In this document: positions 36,597-50,600 of the stretch, in pieces
Layout of the letters: each line of letters begins with the position of its first letter
Position numbering within the stretch: position 1 is the stretch's first letter
NCBI GenBank assembly: GCA_035772735.1
Contig: JASDFA010000007.1
Coordinates: 145,079,001-145,143,000, forward strand
Source: Datura wrightii
Lineage: Eukaryota; Streptophyta; Magnoliopsida; Solanales; Solanaceae
DNA length: 64,000 bases
Direction: 5' to 3'
Translations under genes and position numbers: made by a program
Notes under the pieces: generated by a model
What the model saw: only the letters and a program-made list of their open reading frames with translations
Told to the model about the DNA's origin: nothing
Databases searched by the model: none

Positions 36597-37539
36597 CATA
36601 CAATCACTAATGTTTTATCTGCCAACTCCATGTGTTGGGACGAGCGTGTGCTTGGCAGAATCAGTGGTCTTCAAAGCCAGCCGCATATATCTTATGTTTA
36701 AGCATTCTAAACTCTCTTTATTTTAAGAACTATTTTGTGGAGTGATATGACTGTGAGCCATGAGGTTGGGGCATTATGTATGCTTCTGGATATCACTGGC
36801 ATTGTTTATACTTCTTGACGATACTGAGCATTGTGTATGATATTTTGACTGTACCAAGCATTGTGTATGCTGTCATGGACTTGTGGTATTAATTAATTAT
36901 TGTAGATGTCATTTATGTTAGATTCTCTGAGCAAATTGTGTTGAGATATATAACATTTTTTATTAGCAATTATTTGAAAAATTGATGGGTATCATATTAT
37001 GATATAATTTCTGTGAAACAGTATTCCTGTGTTTGTGGTAAGTTTGTATTTTTTTCCTAACACTTGTTCGAGGGGTATTTAAAGTGGCTGGTTAAGGATC
37101 TTACCGAGTTTATATATAGCTCACCCCTTACTTGCACGTCTATGCAGATACCATTGCAGAGCGTGAGATTAGTGGCTGATGAGTTCATTTGCCATAGATT
37201 TTATAGCTGAGGTGAGTCTTCACATCGATTCGTGGAGGCCGTCATTTTAGCGTTACCTATTTATAGCATATATTTTTCTTTCTTGGGGTTTGCATGCTCG
37301 ACAGTTAAAATCATGTAATTCTATTAGATGTTTCATGGTTTCATTATGGATTTGGGCTGGAAACTTAATATTCAAATATTGTTGAGTTTGATAGATTGAT
37401 TTTGGATTCCCCCCTATTTCTATTTAAAAATTATTAATGTGTTTAGACTTACACGAATTTGCTCTAATTGCTTATATAAATAAGTAAATGAATGGTAGCG
37501 AATGCCAGTCACACCTGAAAAATATTTTGAAATGTGACA

Positions 37540-38422
37540 TGAATTTTAATATGATATAATGTGTTAAATATATATTTTGATTTTATGAGTCAAAAAAAAA
37601 AATATTTAGACTACTTTGTGTCTAAAAAAAAAGAAAGAGAGAAAGATATTGTTATTATTTGGAGTGATTTTATTATTATAAAAGGTGCGAAGGGTCAAAA
37701 CACTTAAAACTATACATAGGTTTAAATTTTCTATTTGATTATAGATATTTACTTTTTCTATCAAATTTTTCATTAAATATTTATTAAAACATATCTTAAC
37801 TATCAATTGCTAATTTTTCCTACCTAAAATATTATCATTATTGATTAAAAAAAAGTAATTAATAATTTACATATATTTTTATAAATATTTAATTATGATT
37901 CAAATTAGAAAACTCACATAAACTTAATAATTCAAATATAAACTTAAAAAATTATGATGTTTTATATATATATATATATATTTGTTTTTCACACTTCATT
38001 CCTTTGTTTTTTTTAAAGCAACTTTGGGAGGATATTCCACAAATTAAGGAAGCAGAACACCAAAGTCAAATAAAAGAACCGGAAAATTTCCTTCTCAACT
38101 GTCAAAATTATTTTCACCTCAACCAAGAAAGAATACTCAAACACCTCTGAAACCCCCATTCACCAAACAAAATACTCGGAGATCGATTTTGTGGACCAGA
38201 GTTGACCCAGATTTGACAAGGCGACACCGGAGATACAAGCCGTGCAGGTGGCGCCTGATTCTTGTCCAGTAGCCGGAGATGTTCTTTCCGACCGAAAAAG
38301 TAATGTGGATCGATGCATAACTTAGTTGACTTGCTGCTAAAATTATATAAGTTGGAAGCACTATTAGTAATTTAACTAGTTCCCTTTCAGTGCTCTGCTG
38401 AATCCGTTCATCCCCTGAAGAG
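37540..38422. other. Spacer and presumed promoter of the NLR gene
   Basis: AT-rich, with a (TA)n run at 37963-37982. The last ~300 bp are more balanced in composition and probably hold the NLR 5' UTR and promoter; no TATA box can be chosen with confidence. Confidence 0.4.
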
Positions 38423-41400
38423 ATGTCTTCAGAGGAATATCTTTCTTCACAGGAATATCATCCCCTTTCTTCTTTGAAATGGATAAGTACCGAATGGGAT
38501 TTACTCTTGCCAGAGACTATAAAGGATCGAATTGAGTTTCTTAAGAGGGAGTTTGAATTCCTGGATATTTTTCTCAGCTTGCAAAGTTTCACAAGTGAAT
38601 GCAGCATGCGAGATGTTACACAGAGAATCCAAGCTCAGTTTCATGATGATGCAGTTAACCTCACAGGGATCCAGATGATTATGGACCTCGATCCCGTCAC
38701 CTCTCAGGTGCAAAGCAACATTTGGCTGAGTAAGTTGGCAATCAGGGCTAACTATCCCTTTCTCAAAAAATCATTTTCATACGAAAAGGACAGTAGTAGT
38801 AATGCTGTTTCTCCTGAATTTTTAGAGAAATTCATTGATATTGTTCTAAGGAATCTCAGTGATTTACTGAAGATTAATTATGCTCCTACTTCATTGCTTT
38901 TTGTTCCGGGTCCTAAGAAACAAATGGAAGAGGTAGCAAAAGAGTTGAAGTTATTGAGAAACTTTGTCTTGTATGTTTCAAATAGGTGCACAGAGGCTCA
39001 AAACCTACATACTTTCTTCACTCACGTTTTACTTGTGGTTGGCCATGCTGCAATGGATGCCTGGTTGTATTTTCCAGCCATTGATGGAAATAAAGACTTG
39101 GCTTCAGATGAAATGGATGTTTTGGATCTTCTACAAAGGAGAATTCGGCCCATTCAACCATGTGTCCGCAACATATATATTGATGTCCTGCAAGCCTTAA
39201 AGTCAGAACAATCAGGATGGGATCGGAGTATCCAAATTGAGTATATAGCGGATTGTGAGGTTGGGTTTGTGGAGACTCTCATACAGTGTTTGTCAGAGCT
39301 GCCAATTATTGGTAAGCACAAAGACACAAGTTCGTTGATGGATCAAAAGGCAATCCTTCATGAAATGCTCAACCTCCTGAGCGTCAATCTCATCAGTCTA
39401 CCAATGAAGGACCATAAATGTCACCTTCAAGATATTGATGCTGCGATTATTGATGTAGGACTTCTAGTTTATTCATTGTACAGAAGCATGGAAGAAAAGG
39501 AAGATATTGCTGTGGGGGAATTAAACCATGTGCCAGTGCTTGATTTCTCAGGCACTGTTCAGAGTATACAGGCTGTAACCTACCTCATCACTCGGAAGTC
39601 ATTTCTCTCTATTTTACCTAGGATTGATGGACTGGGATCTATTGACATTGTTCTAGACAACCTGAAGGAGTTCCTAAGCCGCTATTCATATTCACTTGCT
39701 TCCATAAAGAGCCAACTTGAGACGATTCAGAAGGAACTTGAGCACTTCCAGAAACAGCATGATGGATTCCTATATTTTCCAATGCAGGTGATTGCTAAGG
39801 TATATGAGGTGGAATATACAGTTATTGGTTGTATAAACAGAGACATTCCTGAGTGGTGCCTTGTTCGCTGGATTGGGGACATCATGGAGGAGACTACACT
39901 ACTCATGAGGGAGGTAGCGGAGATTCATGAAAAGAAAGTCTCTGACTTGGTATTGGATAATACCATTGATGTTGCAAGTGTTAATACTTCACAATTTGCT
40001 AAGATTACAAGCATGAGAGAAGAGATGGTGGGCTTTCAAGAGGTGATGGACAAACTAAGACGGCTGCTAATCAGAGGATCGCCAGAATTGGATGTTATCT
40101 CAATTGTTGGAATGGCCGGATTGGGTAAGACAACTGTGGCTAACAAACTATTTCTTGATCAGTTAGTTGTCTCTCATTTTGATGTCCGTGCACAATGTTG
40201 TGTGTCTCAAGTATATACACGCAAGGACATGTTACTGACCATTCTTCGTGGTGTTAAGAAGGGTACAGTTATAAGTGATAAATTACCAGAGAATGAATTA
40301 GCAGATAGGCTGCGCAGACTTCTGTTGGTTCAGAGGTACCTTATCCTCGTAGATGATGTCTGGGAAACTTTTGCATGGGATGATCTAAAGCCTTGCTTCT
40401 GTGATGCAAATAATGGAAGTAGAATTATCCTGACAACTCGGCTTGGTGATGTTGCCTCCTATGCTAAACTCGTCAGTGATCCTCATTTTCTTCGATTGTT
40501 TACTCCAGAAGAAAGTTGGATGTTATTGAAGAATAAGGTGTTCAATAAAAAAAGTTGCCCCCTTGTCTTAGAAGATGTTGGCCAAAAGATAGCACAAAAG
40601 TGTGGAGGGCTACCTCTTTCAGTTGTTCTGGTAGCAGGTATCCTCGAAACAATGGAGAAGGAAAAACACTGTTGGGAGCAAGTAGCTATAAATTTAGGTC
40701 CACATATCCAGATATAATAGATCTTAGTTACCAAAATTTACCTTATCATTTGAAACCTTGTTTTTTATATTTTGGAGCATTTTCGGAGGATGAAGAGATA
40801 AAAGTTTCCAAGTTAACATGGTTGTGGACAGCAGAAGGTTTGGTAAAACCTCATGCAGAAAAGCTTCCGGAGGAAATAGCAGAATATTACTTGGAGAATC
40901 TTATTGGAAGAAACCTCGTGATGGTTTCCAAAAAGGGTTCTGATGGCAAGACCAAGGCATGTCGCATTCATGACTTGTTGCTTGATTTTTGCATAATGAA
41001 AGCCAAGATGGAGAACTTTCTACAACAGATAAAAGGGTAACAGAAGCTACTAGTTTATTTTCTGTGAATCAATTTATCTCTTATACTCGTTCTTATAATA
41101 CCAATTTCTCTACTAACAGGGATAATATTGCGGATCCGTCTTCTTTTGCCCCTCAGAAGCATAAAATTCCACGGCGCTTATGCCTTTACTTTCAAGGTGA
41201 TAATCTTGCACAATGGAGTTCAATTTGTTCGGATGTACAGTCTTTCCACTTGATGAAGAGTAGACATATTGCATCATCTTCAATAGGTTGCACATCATAC
41301 ACTTTTAACAACTTCAAGTTTCTGAGGGTGTTAGATATGGGATTCACTATAATTGATTCTTTCCCAGAAGCGTTAACCTGTTTGAGATATGTTGCTGTTC

Positions 41401-42218
41401 GGATTGCTGAAGATTCTTCATTATCATTCTCATCCAATCTTTGGAAACTTGAAACTTTGATAGTTAAAGGAATTGGAGGACGAGTATCATTACCAAACAC
41501 ACTTTGGAAGATGGTCAAGCTGCGCCATCTACATATATACAACCGTGCTAGTTTCACTACACCCAATGTTCAAGAGTTCCTTGAGAGTTCTCCGAAAATG
41601 GATGATTTAAGAACTCTTGCATCAGCATGGTTTTCTTGTGTGGAGGACGCAGACAACATCTTGGCAAATACACCAAATCTTCAAAAACTGAGATGTGAAG
41701 TTTTGAGATGTGATGGCTTCTTCCCTGCATTTAACAATCTTACCAAGCTTGAAATGCTCAAGATTTCTTGTGGTCCTGCCTATACCTGGGCCACCGAGCT
41801 GAACTTGCCACCAAATCTCAAGAAATTAACACTATCCAGTGGTCGCATATATAGTCTTCATCAAGTCGCAACTCTTCCCAGACTTGTGGTACTCAAACTG
41901 CTACAAGTTTCCACTAGGTCCGTGGTATGGGAAGTGACCAGTGAGCAGTTCCCTCAACTCAAATTCTTGAAACTGCAAGATCCTTATATTTCGGAATGGA
42001 ATGTCTCAGATGGTGCTTTTCCGTGCCTTGAACACTTGGTATTGAGAAGATGTCAATATCTTAAGGAGATCCCTTCTCCCTTTGCAGACATGGCTTCTCT
42101 AAAGTCTATTAAGGTGCTGGAATGCAATTACTTACTTGTGGAATCAGCCAAGGATATCGGGGAAACACAAGTTGAAGAAATGCAAAATTCTGCTTTCAAG
42201 CTCTTTATCCAGAAATAG
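38423..42218 (+). pseudogene. CC-NB-ARC-LRR disease-resistance protein (R1/Mi-like, with Solanaceae-type N-terminal extension), two frameshifts
   Basis: NLRs are cytoplasmic immune receptors that bind ATP/ADP. The first frame (38423-40717, 764 codons) has a ~530-residue N-terminal extension plus coiled coil, as in solanaceous R1/Prf/Mi relatives. NB-ARC follows: P-loop GMAGLGKTT (residues 563-571), kinase-2 YLILVDDVW (about 637-645), RNBS-B GSRIILTTR and GLPL box CGGLPLSVVLVAG (about 727). A first frameshift near 40700-40715 falls between GPHIQ and DIIDLSYQNLPYHLKPC. The second frame holds RNBS-D CFLYFGAFSEDEE and the MHD box as RIHD. A second frameshift near 41020-41040 adjoins AAAAGGG. The third frame (to 42218) carries leucine-rich repeats (LRVLDMGFTI, LRHLHIYNRA, LEMLKISCG, LKFLKLQDP) and is otherwise open. 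The first break looks like loss of about a dozen bases, not a simple homopolymer slip. No intron fits either gap. Confidence 0.88.
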
Positions 42219-42747
42219 AACAACCATACCTTGACCCTCAAATTCCATCTCGATTTGGTTATTAGGTACGTACTCTGTTGAGCCATGCAACTGAAGTTAA
42301 CTTTATCTTTTTTCCTTGGCACCTCACATGTAGCTTTAAACATTTACTCTTGGCCATGAAAAGGAAGTACTATAAACTAAGACGATGATCATTTCAGCTT
42401 TACCATTATCATTAGCTGGAACAAAAGCTATGACTTTTTGTCAATCCAATTAGGAAGCCTACTTTGCTGATAACTGTTGTCTGCTAATGGTAGAGCACAG
42501 ATAAAGAATGCTAGTTTTAGCAAACCAAACTTGTTAGTGCTATTTATTAAATTCAAGTAGAGCACTAATGGTGAGAACCTGAAATGTTAATGTTACGTCT
42601 TCACTTCACCTAAATTTCTGAATCTATGTTAGAGGATTACCGCATAGCTTTTGTTCCAACATTTTTTGCAGCGAAACTAAATTAGTTTCAGTAGTACTAT
42701 CAAGTTAAGCTTTTGTAAATGCTTACATTCTTGTCTGAATACACTTT
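42219..42747. other. NLR 3' flank
   Basis: Probable 3' UTR and spacer; no other feature recognised. Confidence 0.4.
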
Positions 42748-42800
42748 ATCCTCTTCAGACCCCACTTGGTGAGACTACACTGGGTATGTTGTTGTTATTA
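42748..42800 (+). mobile_element. 3' end fragment of an Au-type SINE
   Basis: TCTTCAGACCCCACTTGGTG, GACTACACTGGGTATG and TTGTTGTTATT follow each other, the well-known tail of the Au SINE family of plants. The 5' body is not present or too decayed to see. Confidence 0.65.
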
Positions 42801-45800
42801 CATTTTTGTACAAACCATTACTTATGAGTTCCTGTCATACTAAAAAAAATTTCCCATCGTTTGATTTACATATTTAAGGGTTTTATTAGCTGAAGCAGTT
42901 TGGAAAATCATGAAGTTTAAGATTCTGTGTTTTTATAATATGTATGAAATATTACTGAATACTGTCGTATTGTTATTTTAACAGGTATTTTTGGATTGCT
43001 TGTTATATTAAACTAATGGATTTAAATTGTGTCAATGGTTGAAAGTCATTGTATAAATCGCTGTACTTTCATCTGCCAAATCACAAAAGTATTTATATGA
43101 TTTCTGATTAAATCATGTCACTATAACTGTTATTCCACTATTAACTCTTCATTGTGTTCAATCTTTTTTCTGTTTTGAGTGATCACTTCATAATTTTAAA
43201 TGTATCTGTTAATTTATATTTTAAGAGTTAATCTCATTTCTCTCAAGTTGGTTCTCTAAAACACAAATTTTGTCTCTTCTATCATCTCCACCTTAACTCT
43301 TCCCACATTGCATCCAAAAAGAGAAACATTGGAGTTGATCAATGGCTAAATTAATGAGCTGTCTTGAAAATTTCAAGAAATTTTTATTTCATCCTAATTA
43401 CCTCCTCTTTGCCATTTTAATTGCTAGGTATATTAAAAATAGTTGTTTCAAAATACTTGTTAGTTTCAAAATTCAAGGGATAATTGACCATATTTTGTCA
43501 ATTCTACTCTTAGTGTTTAAAGTCATTTTAAAATGTGAAAAGAATTATTATTGTATATTTTCAAAAAAATAATAGGGCTATATTAGTCAAATTATCATCC
43601 ATATTAATTTTTTCTTAAAGAGTAGGCAAATATTATCCTAACAATCAAAAAGGAACAGAGGAAGTAATACTTTTTGGTCTTTCAACTTGATGGTTGATGT
43701 AGAAAGTATCTCATTCTTCTACTTAATGTTTTCTTCGGTCGATAATGATCAAAAACACATCCGAACAATCACTTTTTTGCGATATCTTAACTATCAATTG
43801 TTCCTTGTTTCTACATGAATTATCACCAATTATTCTATTTTCCTATCTGAACCATCATCATCTATATATTAATGTGATAGTTCAAGTTGGAAAAGAAAAC
43901 AACTGATAGTTAGCCTAATCAGTTTCGAGGTGTGGTTTAATACATAGATGGTGATAGTTCGGATAGTAAAACAGAAACTCTGAAAATTAAAATGTGAACT
44001 TTGAAACTTGCAAAGAAATAATAATTCATATGTATTTTTGGCCATTAATTCTTTTTTCTCTAATTATTTAGATCTAATGATTGTTATATTGTTTCAGGTA
44101 GATCTATTGTGATAATATTAATCTATGCGATATGACCAGATCCAATTGCAGTGGATGACCTTGTTCTTTATCCTTAAAGTCAATTGTCCTTCATATTTAT
44201 TATTGATAAAGGAAAAAGAAAATTGTCGTTTTATATCAATTGTGTTCTCATTTTTCTTACACATTTTATTTTCACTACACCTTTTGTATCCCTTAACTTT
44301 ACCACCGAGGAGCCACCTTAAGCGAAAGGTGATGCGGTGCATGCTTTTCGTTGAAAAATTATATGGTGTATAAAAGTTAAATGTTAATTATTATGAGTGT
44401 TTATTTAATTTTATATTATGTTAACACAATTGAGAAGAAAAATTACACACTTTTTATTAAATTCTTGGCTCTGCTACCACTATCCACCATCCTACACAGT
44501 AACAAAGTCAAAAATTTTAATAAAAATATTCAAGAATACTTTTAAAATTTAGTATGTGTGTGTATGTATATATATATATATATGAAAAACAACATTTAAC
44601 TTATATACACAATATAATTTAACACATTTTGACATACATAGTTACGTCCTTGCCTACACCCCTATTCTCACCTCTCATATATTTATCTAAGATTATATAT
44701 AAATACTTATAAAATAATGTTTTTTATCTATATATCTGAATATAAAATCTACATAAAAAAGTCACTTATTTTCTGAAAGAACATTTATCAAGAAAATATT
44801 TTTTGTAGAACATATTCCCTTCATACCAGACACGCCCTTGATATTTGTCTTCTTTGAAGTCGTAGACAAATTGTCAATATAATATTAACCACCAGTTTCT
44901 CACCGATTTTAAATAATTCGGTTTTGTTGTCAACAACTATATTAAAAATTTAATCTATATACTTAATTAAGTACGCATGGTTTCTTAAGCTAATATCCCA
45001 CGTGCAATCAATATATATATATGTGTGTAAAGGAGACTTAGAGACTACTTATATGGCATGCTTTTAAGATCTTCATTCATATTTTTTCTTTTTGTGATTT
45101 TTTTGGCTTTTTTTTTTCTTTTTTGTTTGCATTTTCATGAATAGTTGTATAAATTTTATTTTTCTATATAATCTTTTCATATTACAACCGTTATTAGTGT
45201 TTTTTTTAGCTTCCGCATTAATAATATATTTATGCAGCATTTTGACATTCTTAGTGCACTTTATAAAAACAAAGTGTAAAATTAAATCAGTTCATCACAT
45301 TATAGTTTTATCTTCTCTGTCAGAAATTTTATTTTTCCCGTGAAACTTACTGCTCTTTTCATTTGGTGTTTTTTTTATCTCAGGTATAAGTTACAACACA
45401 ACAAACAGATAAGTCAAAATTTTTAACTATTGGGGAGAACTTAAAAATCACTACCATTTAGAATTTGTTGAATTACTTTATTATCTAATTTTATTTTGTT
45501 TTATTTTTTTTAAAAAAAGCAAAAATTCCCTGCTTACTAAGTTTTGTTGTCATCCAGCTCGTAGGTCCTCTTTCTTTAATTTTTCATGACTTGTATGATT
45601 GTACTCTTATTATCTCTTTTATTCTTTTTTCTTGATTAGCTCCTTTCACTTTATATGAAACTATTGTAATTAAGATATATGGTCTTGTTCGGTAAAAAAT
45701 TTTGATTATTCTTTTTTGCCTTCATCAAAATCTCTTCTCTCAATCTTAAATTATTAAGTGTTAGACTATTTTATTGGCATAAATTAACTATTACTCTTCC

Positions 45801-47232
45801 TCCTAATTTACAAATGAAAGAACTCATGGGTTTGAGTTAGATAAAAATCATATATACATGAAAAAAATATTTAAATTTATTAATTATTTGATGTCAACAT
45901 CTCTCTCACAATTAACTACTATTTTTTTGCAAATCTATATCATGAAATCGATAATGAGTACTAGCCATTCTCAAAAAGACATATAAATTTTATCGTAAAT
46001 GTGAAATACTTATACAAATAAAAATGCGGGAGAGATAAAAAAGATGGGGGTTGATGAATTATACAACTTTTAGCAAATACTACTTTAATTCGACAACTTA
46101 TTGATAGCAAAAATATAAATATATATTGTATACAGATTAAAAAAATAAATTAACAAAAATAAAAAAAAAAATTGAAAGACAGAGAAATTTGAGCCATGTC
46201 ATTATCTCATAAGGCCATTAATTTTCTTATTAAATGTATATCAAAGCTCAATAACATCCGTGAAAAGTCAAAAAGATGTAATGATTATCATTTCTAATAT
46301 TTCAATAATAAATTGTAATTAATACAACAAAAAAATTATTTTAGCCATTCAAAAAAGTCATTTGACATTCACTTGAATTATTAATAAATTATCTCAGTTA
46401 TAAAAGAATATGATTAACTTAGATAAGTTAGTTTTAAATCAATATTATCTATTCGTATACTAATACAAAATTTATTTTCATCAAGTTTCATCCTATCTCA
46501 CTAACTTTATTTAGATTAGTAGAGAGAAAAACGGTGGATGATAATATAAGAACTTTCTTGAAAAATATAACAAAAAATATACCATTAAAGTTACAATTTT
46601 AATAGGTAAATTCATTTTATTCTTTGTTGCTTTCTATTAGTATTATCATATGTTGTAGTGGGATGACAAGTATCTTCTAACTCTTAACTTTCAGGTTTGA
46701 GCCTTGATAGGGAACGTTTTACTTTTAAAGTTGAGCTTTCTGGCACAAATTCGGATATCTCAAAATAAGTACAAAGTATTAAGTGAAAGGAAAAAAACCT
46801 CCTATGAGTATTTATCAAATGACATATTGTTATTTATGTAGATTTATGTTAATTAAGAAGCACCCCAATTATTATTATTTTTCTTCAGTAATTGTATGGG
46901 CTTTTGTAACAGTAATGAAACCTTTGTAATTTTTTACTCCTCATAAATGGAAAAAAATAATAATAGCAATCTTGAAGAATTATACATACAAATATAAATT
47001 CTTAAACAATTGCACATATTAAGAAGAGCAACTAGGAGTTGTTTAGTTCTTTTATCTTTCATCTCTACCTAGGTATGTGCCTAATAAAAAGTATTATTAA
47101 AATAAAATTAATCAAAAATAATAATAATCAAGAAAATAACAAAAGAAAAGAAAGGTGATCTAAAAAAAATCAAAAGGCAATATATATATATATATATGTT
47201 TCTGGAATTTCTCCACCATATTATTTAATTTT
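42801..47232. other. Long AT-rich intergenic stretch, no supported gene
   Basis: About 4.4 kb with microsatellites (TA at 44567-44583, 45011-45022 and 47180-47197) and homopolymers. Small frames such as 43342-43572 or 45137-45343 have no family features and low-complexity composition. Confidence 0.55.
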
Positions 47233-47256
47233 GTGTTGAAATAGAAATTTTAATAT

Positions 47257-47269
47257 TGGTATCAGAGCC
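47257..47269 (+). other. Primer-binding site of EPRV copy 1
   Basis: TGGTATCAGAGCC is the exact plant initiator-Met tRNA primer site used by Caulimoviridae to start minus-strand DNA. It lies about 50 nt before the ORF1 ATG. Confidence 0.85.
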
Positions 47270-47319
47270 TTAAGTTTCTGGAATTTTAAATTTTAGACTA
47301 TATTCTCTGATTATACTTC

Positions 47320-47620
47320 ATGTTAGAATACATTAGAAGAATTAGACTTAGAAATAAGTTATATTGGGAAGAACGAAAACATAAGAGAAATATTTTAATT
47401 CAAATAAAGAACCTACAAGGAACTTTAGACTATTTAAATGTTATGATAGAAGTTAATGAAAAGACACTAGAATCATTAGATTCGACTCTAATAAATTTTT
47501 CAGATCCTTTTAGTGAATAAACTTTTAGATATAGAGATTCTGTTATTGAAGAACTAGAAAAATTAGAAAATAAACTAGGCCTAAGTAAATACTTTTTACG
47601 GATTAACGATAGAAATAGAA
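47320..47620 (+). pseudogene. EPRV ORF1 remnant (copy 1)
   Basis: ATG 47320 opens a Lys/Glu-rich, helix-forming small protein. A TAA at 47518-47520, after NFSDPFSE, replaces the GAA codon of copy 2. The frame then continues without further stops (RYRDSVIEELEKLENKLGL) to the deletion point at 47621. Role unknown; its position matches the small first ORF of badna- and tungroviruses. Confidence 0.75.
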
Positions 47621-50600
47621 TTATAGGAAAGATGGCCTTAAGTAGTAATACTAAATTTAAAATTAAGGTAGAAGATGTAGTGGAACTAATGGGAAATAAA
47701 GGAATTAAATTAATAAAACCCATTAAGATAGATGCAGAAGAATACGCAGGATTAGAATGGAATTTAGATAGATTTAATAAACCTATGACATATACACCAG
47801 AATCTCATTTAGTATACACAAATAGAAAAGGAGAAACGTCTATAAGATTTACAGATTATAATTATACTAGACAAATTGATGAAGATAGTATTACTGAAAC
47901 AGATATAATGCTAGAATCCCAAGAAAAGGTAGAAGCAGAATTAATGAACATAGAAATATTAGAAGAAGCTTATGAGGTAGATAATATAATTATACAAGCA
48001 CAAAGAATATATGATAATGACAATAACAATCTTTTTAGATGTAAAGGATGCTTTAAAAGAAATATGAAAATACATGAATTTATTTTACATGTCAAAGAAT
48101 GTAAAGATAGAACAGATAATTTAGGATACAGGAAAACTATAGATAGTGAAACCAGTTCAATAGTAAGCCAAAAAGAACTAATGGAATCAACAAGTTCTAC
48201 CCCATTTCAAAGAACTACTACAGCCCATACAATAGATACTAGTACAGGAAATATACCTAGAAGAAGAGTATGGAGAATAAACCCTGAAACAGAAATAAAA
48301 CCAGACACTATAAAACCAATAGGAAAAAGACTACCCATAGAAGAACCAATTAAATTACAGGAAGGATGTAGTAAAGGAAAAATACTTAATGTAGCATATC
48401 AAGACCCTCAATTATGGAATACTGCAATAGATATATGGAAAGGAATAGTAGTAGCAGACTATATTAAAAATTACTCAGATACAGACGCAGAGACTATGTA
48501 TAGATATATGGAGACGTTCTTAGGAGAATCTGCTAAAGCTGTATGGGAATCATACAAAAGCGAATTCCCACAAGAATTTCAAGCTTTAGTAAATATGGGA
48601 GCAAACCCATATAATTTCACCAATAAAATACATAGCCTAATGACAGGAGAAGACCCTAATAGTGGAGCAATAGTATTACAAAGAAATGCATTAATAAAAC
48701 TAGAACAACTTAGTATATCTAATTGGTATCATATTAAAGATTTCTTAAAAGAATTTTTTTATTATTGTACCCTTAGCGGCAATACATTCGATGAAACAAT
48801 AGGAAGAAAATTATTTAATAAATTACCAGGAGCTTTAGGTAGAGAAATAGAAGAAAGATGGTATAAGAGAGAAGGAGTAGTACAAAACCCTACCGCAAAA
48901 TGGACTATAGGACAACGTATACAACATGTAATGGAAGTATTAATTGAGAAATGTACTAATATACAAATACAAAAACAGTTAAAACAAAACGAGATGAGTT
49001 TTTGTAAGTCAGTAATATACACCACACAACATTATGATAAAGAGCCAAAAAGGAAGGTAAAAAAGTATAGGAATAAACAATACAATACTAGACAACCATA
49101 TAAAAAGAAATACTATTTAAGAAAATCCTCTGCTAGAAAGCCTTATTTAGACAGAAATAAGCATGTACGCAAATACAGAAATGATAGAAATTATAAAAAT
49201 AAATTAGAATGTTTTACATGTGGAAGCATAGAACACTTAGCAAATACATGTCCTAAAAGATATAATACTAGAGATAGGAATTCTCAGCTAATAGAAGAAT
49301 TCGAAGAAACCCTTATAAACATAGATGAATATATGTCAGACAATGAAAGCATATACTCAATAGTAAGTATAGATATACCAAATAAAGATACTTCAGATTC
49401 TTCAGACTATGAAGACAATGAATTTATAAATGAATTAGGTAATGAATTACCATACAATCTAGACCTAGAAGATCTACAATACAATAACATGAATACAGAA
49501 AAAGAATGTAGACATAATTTTGAAAAACAAAAAGGACTAGACAGTACACCATGTGTTTTTTGCAAATGGTATCCTAGTAAATATAAAAGAGCTAAATGTA
49601 CAATCTGTTACATAGAAGCATGTATAAGCTGCATTGAAATAAAATTAGGAATAAAATTAGAACAATATGATAAGACTAAAGAAGAAAATAGAACATTTAA
49701 TTTAAGATTTGAAACTTTAGAAGCTAAAATAACAGAACTAGACTATAGAATAAAATTACTAGAAAAAGGCAAAGAAAAAATAGATACTAAACAATTAGAA
49801 CAGGAAAACTTAAATAACACTTTTATACCAGATATAGGAACCTCTCTAGAAGAGAATGCCCTAACTAATATTGAAAAAGAAAACTACCTAAACATGAGAA
49901 ATATAATAAATTCAAGCTTAATATGTAATGAAGATAAAGATCTAACTACAATAAAAATATTAGCAAGAATAAAAATAAAAGACATTGAAATAGAAACATT
50001 AGCATTATTAGACCCAGGTTGCACTAGTTGTTTAATTAATAAAAAGATTATACCAAATAATTTATTATCTAAACTACCAAAACCAGTTACTGCTATGCAA
50101 ATGGATGGTACATATAATTTATACGAATACTGTATAGAGAAAGCTAGTATAAGTTTCCAAAACACGTGTAATAAGTTTTATAATCCCACTTACAATGTAC
50201 ATAAAATCCTAGTAAGAGATCTAAACATAAATACAGATTTTGTAATTGGTTTAAAATTTATTTTTAAAGATACAGGAGGATGCCTATTAACTAGAGATGG
50301 TATAGTATTTTTTAAAGAAGCAACTTATACACCAGTATTAACAAATAACCTACCAACTAAAGAAAGAATACAGCAAGAAAACCCAAAATCATGCTGTGAA
50401 GACTGTAATAATAAAAATATGTATGAAGAAACCAGTGAAGATAATAATAATTTAGACGAAGAGATATTAGGAAAAAACTATACACTAATAAATACAGAAA
50501 CCAATTTGTATAACTTTAATAAAGGATTAAGTACTATAGGCAATATTAAAAGACCAAAAGACTTAGACAATGTAATAAAAACGCTAGATAAATTAGAAAT

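Larger units (their letters stand above)
31017..37539 (+). mobile_element. Degenerate Ty3-gypsy LTR retrotransposon with interrupted 3' LTR
   Basis: A partial 5' LTR (31017-31447), a primer-binding site, pol remnants in gypsy order (RT, RNase H, integrase, 3' end), a polypurine tract (GCGGGGGAGA, 34001-34010) and a 3' LTR starting TGTAGTAACCCGATC (34012) can be traced. Gag, protease and the 5' half of RT are deleted. The 3' LTR is interrupted by about 2.2 kb. Many stops make it non-functional. Confidence 0.85.
34012..37539 (+). repeat. 3' LTR of the gypsy element, with a large internal insertion
   Basis: The LTR's first part is 34012-~34400 and its last part about 36640-37539, ending in GTGACA. 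Between them lie two blocks similar to the host DNA left of the 5' LTR (34403-34532 and 34680-34795) and a nested repeat element. The promoter-like TTTATATATAGCTCACCCC near 37110 could be the original LTR TATA region. Confidence 0.7.

Noticed and set aside
48762..49025. 87-codon antisense frame repeated in all three EPRV copies (also at 52043-52306 and 58900-59163)
   Set aside because: It repeats because the capsid sequence repeats; it is a reverse-strand shadow of the capsid frame.
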